A stretch of DNA of 15,370 nucleotides. Source: Actinomortierella ambigua (taxonomy: Eukaryota; Mortierellomycota; Mortierellomycetes; Mortierellales; Mortierellaceae). Position numbers and translations under genes: made by a program. Location of the stretch: NCBI GenBank assembly GCA_016098155.1, contig JAAAJB010000649.1, forward strand, positions 1 through 15,370, given 5' to 3'. Below are positions 1 to 8,600 of this stretch, piece by piece. Position 1 is the first letter of the stretch. Each line of letters starts with the position of its first letter. A model generated the notes under the pieces. The model made no database searches. It was given only the letters and a program-made list of their open reading frames with translations, and had not been told where the DNA came from.

Positions 1-51
1 CACGTCTGTCTAACACACAGACGGTCCTCGGTTCGAGTCCGAGCGCGAACA
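1..51 (+). tRNA. tRNA-Val (anticodon AAC), 5' part outside the window
   Basis: Only the 3' part is present. The anticodon arm pairs 5-9 with 17-21 around a seven-base loop (10-16) with anticodon AAC at 12-14, which reads valine GTT codons. A five-base variable loop follows. The T arm pairs 27-31 with 39-43 around TTCGAGT. Bases 44-50 (CGCGAAC) form the 3' acceptor strand and A51 is the discriminator. The internal pol III B box GGTTCGAGTCC lies at 30-40 and matches the consensus. The D arm and 5' acceptor strand should lie just left of base 1; the acceptor would be expected to begin GTTCGCG. No intron is visible in the part seen. Confidence 0.9.
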
Positions 52-55
52 TTTT
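52..55 (+). terminator. RNA polymerase III terminator of the tRNA
   Basis: A run of four T on the coding strand follows the discriminator base directly. This is the usual pol III stop signal, and it is short but adequate by known tRNA genes. Confidence 0.6.
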
Positions 56-372
56 ACACACTTTACTTTTGCCCTCCGGCCTTCCGGCTCGATCACATGG
101 TTTAAACGGCCGCGAATGCGATTGCTCGCCGTTTCTCCCTCCTCTTTCGGGAGTATCTCACCCTCGAGTTCATGACCTTTAAAGTGAATTTCCTTTCTTT
201 TTGTTCATCACCACCGTTTATTTCCACACGTTCCCCATTGAGAAGAACTGTTCTCACAGTTTTCTCTCCCTGTCTCTCCCTCCTTCCTTTCTTTCTCTCT
301 CCCCTCTGACACAACCTCCCTTTTTTTTTTCCTCTTAAGAAAGAATTCATTCCCTCCTCAGCACCTTTTCTC
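56..372 (+). promoter_or_regulatory. Spacer and pyrimidine-rich leader of the Pex26-like gene
   Basis: This stretch separates the tRNA from the ATG at 373. From about 245 to 370 the coding strand is dominated by C and T, with CTCTCC and CTTTCT runs and a T run near 320-330. There is no ATG between about 175 and 373, as expected of a transcribed leader. I see no clear TATA box. No protein gene is supported here. Confidence 0.45.
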
Positions 373-2500
373 ATGACTTCCATTCATCCACCCTCGTCGG
401 TCTTGACACCTCCTCAATCTCCGAAGTCTGCTGCCGCTGCTGCCATGGTTGTTTCGACAGATTCAACAACCACGAATGGCAGTGCCTCCCCGTTGACACA
501 CATTCTGATGTTGTATCAGAAGGCGACATCCGCATTTCTGCTCCGCCAACTGTCGGTGGCCTTCTCCACATGTCTAGAGGCGCAGGAATTGCTTTCACGC
601 ACCAATCTGGACTATGGCCTTGACCTGTCTGACAACTTGAATACCCGCCGGTCTTACTTGGTGCTTAAGCAAAAACTGTGGATCCTGCATGTTTCTGTCT
701 TTGGTGCCATGTTATCGGAGCGACACCAAGCCGAGCAGCAAGGGCTTGGTATTATTCATACCACTACAACTACTACCGCCACCAATGCTACTTCAGGCGG
801 AGGACGAAAGCGACTGTCAGGATCGTCGGCCAAGGACAACCCTGAGAAGCTGGTCAAGGATCTCTGGCGACGGCTAGTTGAGGACTATGGTGGTGTGGAG
901 GGGGACATTGATGGCCAAGTGGTCGTTCCTTTGTAAGTGTTACCATCCAAACTTTCCGATGCCTCCCCCCCCCCTCCCTTCTCCTTTTTCCCCCGCTTTT
1001 TTTTTTGTCTCCGGATCGGCTAATAATTTTTTCGGGTCAACCTTCATATCCAAGTTGTGCCAATGATTGGAAGTGTGAGGAGGGGAGAGTCTCCACCAGA
1101 ACCTGACACTTCCCTCCCCTCCTCTCCTCTCCACGCCATCTGACGGTATCAGCTATCCCCTTTTTCCTCATTCTTTTTTTTTCTTCCTCCAATTGTGACC
1201 TGACATGTGCAAGAGAGAGGGGGAGGGGGAGGCACATTGAGCGTGTGGAAGTAAGATGCCTAAAAAACTGACCAATCTAGCTAACCCACTCCGTTGGCCT
1301 TTTTATTTGTTTGTTGTTGTTTGTTAAATTAGTGTTGTCCTGTGTATCAATCAAAAACTGCTGTTGCTTGCTCGTCAGATCATCGAGGCCTACCTGTCGA
1401 CAATGCCGGAGGGTTTGTTGATCCACCTCGAAGCTGCAGCAGGAGCGTTGACCCCAGCAGCCGACCCGAAGGATCCCCTGATGACGACATATGAGCGGCT
1501 GGCAGAGTTGTACTTGATCCATGTCCTGGCAAAGCTCGGCGAGTGGGACTATGCGCGTCAGTTCTTGTCGTACAATACCATCATCTCTGTTTCGTCCAAG
1601 AAGGTAAGCCGATTTTGTTGAGAGTGTGAAGCCGACTCTGTATGTGCAGACCACCGGAGAAACAACAACAACAAAAGGACTACGCACAGGCCCTTCCTCC
1701 CCCTTGTTTCTCTCATTTTCTGTTGCCAAGTTTACTGACTAAAGTAAACATTCTCTCTCCTCTCAAAACCCAACTAGGCTTACAGCAGGATTATTGATAA
1801 GCTGCATCAAAAATCGTTAAAGCCAAAGAAGAAGACGACGACGGCGACAGCGAAAGAGACAAAGGCCAAGGTAGACCAGCATGGAAACAGAGGCGCAGAC
1901 AGTGCGGGATCACCGGCCTTGGGATCGCCGGCGTCACTTTCAGGCGAGTCGGTTGGAATGTCGTCCTCGGTTCCCTCGGGGATGTCGACGATGGTATCGT
2001 CACCAGTGCTGAGATCAGAGATGGGAACGTCGTTGGCGACAGAGGCGTCTATCCCAAGTCTTTTGACAAATGGAGGAGGAGGTGGTGGTGGTGCTGGTGC
2101 AGGTGCAGGCGCAGGCGCAGGAAATATGAATGGAAAGACGACGACGACGACGACGAAGACGACATCGGCGAGTCGACCGATCAAGACGCGCAGCGTGGGC
2201 AACCGGTCGATGGCGACAGCATCTTCTTCGTCATCATCATCATCATCGTCCTCTACAACGTCGAGTTCGCAGTTGGCGACGATACAGAGCAAGGTGTGGA
2301 TTGTGGTGCAGCACTATGTGACACTGATCCGACAGGCGAGTAGCAAGATGGGATCACAGCAACTGATGATGGTGGTAGCGATGGTGGTGTTTTTAGGAGC
2401 GCTATCACGGAATCGAGCACGAGCGTCGCAGGTGATACGGACGGCGACACTGAAGGTGATGCAAACGATCAAGATGGGGACAACGGTGACCAGCTTGTAG
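373..2500 (+). CDS. Tail-anchored membrane protein, tentative Pex26/Pex15-type peroxin (3 exons, 517 aa)
   Basis: Exons are 373-932, 1333-1603 and 1778-2500. Both introns start GTAAG, and CTAAC (1281-1285) and CTGAC (1735-1739) are branch candidates. The first ATG after a 200-bp ATG-free leader gives a disordered N-terminus of about 40 residues. A predicted helical region follows (about 41-120 and 186-290; for example LSVAFSTCLEAQELL and ARQIIEAYLSTMPEGLLIHL). A Lys/Ser/Gly/Thr-rich linker covers about 290-450, with Gly-Ala, Thr and Ser runs. One hydrophobic segment, about 471-487 (QLMMVVAMVVFLGAL), is followed by a basic tail. A helical cytosolic domain plus a single C-terminal anchor with basic flank is the plan of fungal Pex26 and yeast Pex15, which dock the Pex1-Pex6 AAA ATPases on peroxisomes for Pex5 recycling. 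The gene structure is well supported; the peroxin identity is inference from architecture and weak motif likeness. Another tail-anchored protein remains possible. Confidence 0.6.
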
Positions 2501-3168
2501 ATCCTCTTTCCCATCACTACGAGCTTTGTTAGTAACTTTGCCCCTCCCCTCCCCCCCCCACCTCAATGAAAAAAGGTGCGGGCGGGGACAGAGGGAGAAG
2601 AGGGAGAGAGAAGAGTCATAGCGCGATACCATTAAAGCAAAACTCTGCTGCTTAAACACAGTTTTGGTAGGTAGCACAAAGGTGAATGCACCACATGATC
2701 CCTTGACGTCGCTTGGAAAAGTAAGACACAGAAGCAAGAGGCATTCGATATGCTAAATGTACTTTGGCCGATCAATAGAGGCTAGTGGAGGAAGGAGTGG
2801 CGGTGTCTCGGGTAACGGAGCTTGGTTAGGGAAGGGGAGGCTGAGAAGAGAAGAACTGATCTGAACGGGGTGTTTCCTGTTCTGGGATGTTCAGTTCCTC
2901 GGAGGGGGGTGAAGCAGGAAGGGGAGGAGAAGGGGAGAAGGCAGGGGTGGAGTTGAGGTCACACGAGCCAATGGAAGGAAAGAGGCAGGTAGAAAGGGCT
3001 ACCTGCTGGGATGGTTCAGGTAGGCACACTGGAAGAGAAGGGTGGAGAGAGAGAGAGAGAGGGAGAGAAAGAAAAAGAGATGGGTACACTGCAGACAACA
3101 ACTACTGCTACGTAGCAGAAGAGGGGGAAGCAAGAGGAGGAAGAAGAGGGAAGAGGAAAGAGGGGGGG

Positions 3169-3241
<73 letters not shown>

Positions 3242-3765
3242 AGAGAGAGAGACCCCTCACTGCTCTCATTGGTTGCTCGCATGGAAGGAAGAACAGAGAA
3301 CAGAGTGTATGGACTGATTGACTGACTGACTGAGTGGGGTGGGTGGCCCTTTCTCATCCATATTCAAACAAGCACACACACTTGCACAGTCTCAACTTTC
3401 TCTCTCAGTCCCCCCAACCCAACCCCACCTTGCCCCCTTCCTTCCCTTTGCTTTTGCTGTCTCCTTTTCTTCCTCTTTCCTCTTTCCTCTTTCCTCTCTC
3501 CCTCTTTCCTCTCGTTGCTACATACTCTACATTCCCTTCCTTGCATTCTCGCATCACGCACTCTTACCCATTGAGTTGAACAGAACCCCTGTCCCTCGCT
3601 CTTCTCCACAACAACACCTACATTTCACACACACACACACATATACATACAACAAACGCACTACACATTCAAACCTCCTGACCAACCTGGACACCCACTG
3701 TACTGCTCGCTCCTATCAACCCTACGCTGCCTTCTCCCTCTCCCTCTCCTTCTCTCCTCTTGACA
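2501..3765. other. 1.27-kb spacer: 3' region of the Pex26-like gene and leader of GID4
   Basis: No convincing gene is present. A nine-base C run lies near 2550 and AATGAA at 2565-2570 is a weak poly(A) candidate. From about 2820 to 3255 the + strand is strongly purine-rich. A (GACT)n patch lies at about 3312-3332. From about 3380 to 3765 the + strand is C/T-rich, with CTTTCCT repeats near 3470-3510 and a (CA)n run at 3626-3640. No ATG occurs between about 3311 and 3766, so the pyrimidine-rich part probably holds the GID4 promoter and leader. The apparent ORFs here consist of Glu/Arg or Leu/Ser repeats from low-complexity DNA. Confidence 0.6.
3168..3252. repeat. (GA)n microsatellite with a 17-bp higher-order period
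   Basis: About 85 bp are almost pure GA dinucleotides. The regular alternation is broken by AA doublets at 3207-3208, 3224-3225 and 3241-3242, each 17 bp apart, so the right part is a tandem array of a 17-bp unit. It lies within a longer purine-rich stretch. Confidence 0.9.
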
Positions 3766-5187
3766 ATGCCCGTCTTCACCCAGGTCTGCTCGGCTGACCC
3801 CGTGCCTGCCACCACGGCTGCTGTCGCATGCTCATGCCCGGGCCTCGTCGACGGCTCATGTTCATGTGCACACCAAAACCCCGACTCATGTACTTCATCA
3901 ACAGACGACCCGTCTCAGGCAACCTCGGGTCTTGCTTTACTCAAACACCAGGCCTTGGTGCGCCAGCAGCAACTGCTTCTCCTTCAACAGCAGCAGCGCG
4001 CCGCTAAGAAGGATCCTTTTGCACCCATACGCCTTTTTCCCACGAGCACCTTCCACCTCTATCCTGGTAGCCGCTTCAAGGGCAAGCAGATCTCCGGCAA
4101 CAACTCGTACGAGGTCATGGTTGACATCAAGGTAAGACCCTCACTCTATTTTGCTCGCCGTCAAACGCGGCACACAGCCATCAAGCGTGTTATATGTGTG
4201 TGTGTAGGCTAGGTGCACTGACAGGGAAGGAAAAAAAATAGAGATAGTACACCTACGAGAATACTCTCCACTAACAAACTCTCTCTCTCCCTGTGCTCTT
4301 TCGCTCTCCCCCCCCCCCCTCTCTCTGACTTGCCCCTGGCTGCTCTCCAATGTCTTGTTCTTTTCTTCTTTTTTCTTTTTCTGCTGTGCTTTGCCTCATT
4401 GGCCATCCGTTTACGAATATTTTTTTCTCCGCAATAATGGATATCCCGCCCCTCTTCCAAAACTCCAAATTTGGGTCAAATAGCATGTCAGTCTCGACGA
4501 CTCGTCCTTGTGTGGCTACCTCCACATCAACGGCCTTACAGAAGAATACCCCGAGCTGACAACGTTCTTTGATGCCGAGATCATTGGCTCGAAATACAAG
4601 TTTCTTACCAAGAAATGGGAGGCCGACGAGTCCATTGACCGCGAGCACTGGGTAAGTCCACGTGCATTTCTCTCTCTCTCCTCCATCTCTCTCACACTCA
4701 CATACACATATGCACACACCCTGCCTCTGCTCAGCTTGCCTTATTAATCTCTCTACCTGTCTCTTCCTTGCTACTTTGTAGAACATGTTTAAACCATTTG
4801 AGCGCCTGTCGGCCATGTACAACATGCAAGATTTCCTGTATGACTTTATGGATGAGAGCGTTGTATTTATGCGTTGGAAGGAACACTTTCTGGTTCCCGA
4901 CCATCGCGTCGATGGCATCACTGGTGCCAGCTTTGCAGGATTCTACTACATCTGCTACAACAAGCTCGCAGGGCAAATCAACGGATATTACTATCACCAA
5001 TCAAGTGAAAAGTAAGCACCATCCTCCTGCACGCATTCTGTATTAACTATTGCCTCCACAGCAATGTCTACTCAATGTGCTGACATCCACCCCTTCATGG
5101 GCTTCTTGAATTGTCTCTAGATTCCAAAAACTGGTATTAAACCATGTACAAGAGTCACCTTCCTTCTCGTCGTTCGAGTTCCGATGA
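3766..5187 (+). CDS. GID4: GID4/VID24, substrate receptor of the GID/CTLH E3 ubiquitin ligase (4 exons, 276 aa)
   Basis: Exons are 3766-4131, 4484-4651, 4782-5011 and 5121-5187. The Vid24/GID4 beta-barrel fills residues about 97-276. Hallmarks include [13 protein letters not shown] (from about 139), [14 protein letters not shown] (206-219), [11 protein letters not shown] (226-236) and GYYYH (246-250). In studied GID4 proteins this barrel binds N-terminal proline degrons and presents substrates such as gluconeogenic enzymes to the ligase. Glu212 and Tyr233/Tyr234 sit where degron-contacting residues are expected. The last exon gives [10 protein letters not shown] and ends FEFR, the conserved C-terminal strand and tail; in yeast this tail docks Gid4 on Gid5. 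The N-terminal 95 residues are not conserved in kind: they carry six Cys and a Gln/Leu-rich run. The start is the first ATG after more than 450 bp without ATG and is the only Met before residue 118. The protein therefore begins Met-Pro. The intron 3 donor overlaps an in-frame TAA, so a gene caller could wrongly end the gene at 5015. Confidence 0.95.
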
Positions 5188-5188
5188 G

Positions 5189-5220
5189 CTCTCTCTCTCT
5201 CGCTCGCTCGCTCGCTCGCT
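5189..5220. repeat. (CT)n / (CGCT)5 microsatellite in the GID4 3' UTR
   Basis: A short CT run (about 5189-5200) passes into five perfect CGCT units at 5201-5220, starting two bases after the GID4 stop codon. A CTCCTC run follows near 5230-5255. Confidence 0.85.
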
Positions 5221-5322
5221 CAATCCCTGAGTCCTCCTCCTCCTCCTTCTCCTACTCTCTCTCCACCAGTAGTTACCCTACCGGACCATATGTATATTGC
5301 ACTCGCGCGTTGTAAATACCAG

Positions 5323-5328
5323 AATAAA
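5323..5328 (+). promoter_or_regulatory. Poly(A) signal of GID4
   Basis: A perfect AATAAA lies 136 bp after the GID4 stop. It is preceded by TATGTATA (5289-5296), which resembles the upstream efficiency element of fungal 3' ends. Confidence 0.65.
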
Positions 5329-5675
5329 TGTGAAAAAGAAACTGTGACTGTCTCGTCAAAGACTTCATTCTGTTCAGCATTCCCATTCACTTTTGCGTCA
5401 GTTGCTCGTCCCTTGGTACCCCCTGCCCCCCCCGTCCAGTCGATTCCTGTCTTCGTTCCTCATCAACGGATTCGACTACACCACTCATTTCGGCTCTTTT
5501 CACTGCACCGAACAATTCCCTTCTCATTTCTTTACGTGGCATCGTTAGAGTGTTTTTGCCACCATACTCGTGTTTCTCAATCGTAGCGCGTACACAAGAG
5601 ACTACCTACCCCCCTTTCGACTCCTTCCCCACTGTTGAACGTTGTTGTCGCATTCGGATAGAGGGTTGTCAAGAG

Positions 5676-8600
5676 ATGGCGCCACCAATCATGGTCGACA
5701 AACACGGTCATCCGCTGAAGATTTGCGTCACGAAGGATGTTACCAGTGCATATCTCACCAGGAAAATCCAGGTACGAGTGCGTGAAAGGGAATCTTTCTG
5801 TATGGAGCCTAAAGCTGATCTGTCCATCCAACCATCAAATTATCAATCGAGTCAATACCATTAATCATACTCTCGCACACTCTCTCAACAAAAAGGAGCT
5901 TGGGGGGATCGTGACCGATAACCAACACGAAGCATCGATCCTTCTAGCTGCACCTGGCTGCAAGTATGCCGAACAAATGTATTCGGTCGACTGGGTCCAT
6001 GACTGTGCGCTCGTTCAACGACTCTTGCCGCTGGACACGGACAAGTATCGTCTTGAGCGCTCGAAACGGATCTTCACCAGACATTACACCAAGCAGGATG
6101 ACGATCAACTTCGCGCGTTCATCAAGAAAAAGCAAGGCGAGGTTGGACGTGTCTTCCTAAGCGGAAACAGTATCTACAAGGAAATGGAGAAAGAGGTAAA
6201 CCAATCAGTAGCGGAGATAAAATGAAAGCTTGCTGCTAACATGGTTCAACCAGGTATATATGATCTCGACGAAGCGAGTAATAACATTTTGGAGAGACCT
6301 GTCTTGAAAAATTCATTTTCTCTCCTCTCTAGCACCCGCAACATTCGTGGCATTCATGGAGAGACCGAGCACTGAATGAACTTCATCTCGACAACAAAGG
6401 ACTCTCCACCTATGAGCAGAACAAGATCAAAAGACAACTAGCCATCGATGCACAGGCTACGAGGAATAGAGCCTTGCAGCAGCAGCAACAGAAGGGCGTG
6501 ACACCAGCAGACCTGGGTGCTTCGGCATCTTCCTCGGCGTCGACCTCTAATGGCCACGGTGCACCTGTTGATTTGGAGAGATCTCAAGAGGAGGAGCATG
6601 ACGAGGATGAGCTGCAGTATTTGACACAGGACCCTGCGGTGATGGCGGAAATGAGTGTGAGGGATCTTCCGGGCAAAGAATCATCACCATCACCATCATC
6701 GTCAGCATCATCATCATCACCATCCTCTGCCAGGCCAGAAACCGGTACAAACGAAACTGCCGCCAATGTAGAAACAACATCCGACAAGCTGAATCATCCA
6801 CCGTCGTCGGATACACCCGCGCTGACAAGGGCATCCTCGAGGGTTGGACGCTTTGGGGTGCGGACTATTCCGTCAACGTTTGTCCGGCGTGCTGATCGGC
6901 TTGGAGCGGCGCCATCGGGATCTACAGAAATCAAAGAATCTGGGGAGACGGAGGCATCAGAGTCTAGCGACCAGCAGCGGCAGCAGCAGCAACGACAGCA
7001 GCGGGAGAGCCATAGTCCAGCAGCAGCAGCAGTAACATCGGTACAGAATCGTTCACGGGAGCCTAATCCCGCGTCGGATGACAATGAGACCTGGCCTCAC
7101 TTCGCATCGCGCGTCCAGGAGACACCTTCGCAGGAAAGGGTGGGGTACAGTAAGGATGATCGACGAGTATCATGCGACGTGCCGCAATCGCATCTTCCGT
7201 GGATCGACAGCCAGGAAGGGAAGCCGCCGTCTTTGCCGTCCGGAACTCTGGAAGAGGATAGCGGACCCTGGAGGAGAAGGAGTGCTAGAGGAGGAGGACA
7301 AGGTACAGGGCATGGACGAAGAGGGGAAGGAGAAGGATCGGTATCGTATCCAGCACATCAGCCAGAGCCTACATGGGCCCCCTCAAGCCTTGACCTATCC
7401 CCGACCAGTGAGAAGGCTACGATGGTAGGAGGTGGGGTCATGTCAGAACAGCGGGCGCTGTCGTTCGATGACAGGGCGATCGAAGAGGACGTGACTCGGT
7501 TCCTGGAACACAAGCAACGTTCAGAGCGAGGGCAGGTGAAGCACCGAGCATCACGGTCGCATGAGCCGGAAGAAGGTCGGACACAGGAGACCCAATGGCA
7601 TTTGTTTGAGAGAGACGATGAAGCGGCGGATGACGGAGATGATGGCACAGAAACGAATCCTCGCCGTTGGTCAAGTGCATCCTTCCGGCACCCTTCCAGG
7701 CAAAGATCGCGGGAACAGCAAAGGGAGCAGGTGGTCCGGGCCCGACAAGCCCGCTCTCAGAGCCCGACGCCACGCCGTCTGGGTGGTATCAGCAGCAGCA
7801 GCAGCAGCGGTGTGGCCAGAAGCAGCACGGCCGACAAGTCTACGTTGACCTTATCCGCCTCTTCATATCGCTCGATTCAAGGTGGCAGTGGACGCGGCTT
7901 CTTCTCGATCGCGGAAGGGTTTGAAGATGACGACGACGGCAGGCTCGGCAGCGATATGGACCTGGATGAGGAGGACAAGGGGGAGCATGGCGAAGAAGAG
8001 GATTCACGACGATGGTCCAGCGCGTCCTTCTTTTTCAATAATCGTCGAGCCGAGCAGCAGCAGCAGCAGAAGGACGAAGCAGAAGGAGTGGACAGAGAAA
8101 TGGGAGAGGATGAGCAGCAACGACGACCAGCCCATATGGGCAGCCGCATGTCCTTATCGCGGTCAGCGCGTTCGCAGAGTCCCGAAGTAGTTAGGTCGTC
8201 TTCGTCGTCTTTGCGAAGTGGTGGTGACGGTAGCATGGCTCGACGACAGGCAAGAATGATGACCGGCCGCAGCAACAACGACAACGATAATAATAATAAC
8301 AGCAGAAGCAGTAACAATGGTGGCAACGAGTCCATCCCTGCACGGCTGTTTGCAGTACCGACGGTGTTGCGATCGATGCGCCGAAAAGATACGGGGATGA
8401 ACCACCGCTCTCAGCAACAACATCTTTCGACAAGAGCTGGGCGAGCCCTGTTTTTGCCTGGGAGCCCGTCACTACAGATGTCTAGAGCCGCCGAATCAGC
8501 CTTGTGGCAACAGCAGCAGCATCAACAACAGCAACAATCGTCCCAGATGCAAGGGCAAGGTTATGATGGCAATACCTTCTTGGTTGCAACGGCGGCAGCG

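Larger units (their letters stand above)
5188..5675 (+). promoter_or_regulatory. GID4 3' UTR followed by RAP1 promoter and leader
   Basis: The left part carries the microsatellite and the GID4 poly(A) signal. After the ATG at 5327 there is no ATG on the + strand until 5676, about 345 bp, which fits a RAP1 leader and supports that start. A C-rich patch lies at 5419-5434. I see no TATA box. A 98-codon open frame starting at 5290 overlaps the poly(A) signal, resembles no family I know, and is probably chance. Confidence 0.5.

Noticed and set aside
2826..3357. Open frames rich in Arg-Glu or Ser-Leu over the GA tract on both strands
   Set aside because: They are translations of a dinucleotide repeat, which is open in most frames. 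There are no start, promoter or splice signals.
3838..3849. PGLV inside the GID4 N-terminus, which resembles a known GID4-binding peptide
   Set aside because: It is internal (residues 25-28). The pocket needs a free N-terminal proline, so without cleavage it is chance.
5290..5586. 98-codon open frame between GID4 and RAP1, considered as a gene or a RAP1 upstream ORF
   Set aside because: It spans the GID4 poly(A) signal and lies mostly in a pyrimidine-rich leader. The peptide has no motif.
5772..5851. Other ends for RAP1 intron 1 (acceptors at 5814 or 5851, donor at 5782)
   Set aside because: They give a 43-nt intron or need a poor donor, and they insert about 25 residues into the BRCT helix. 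The acceptor at 5895 gives a clean BRCT core.
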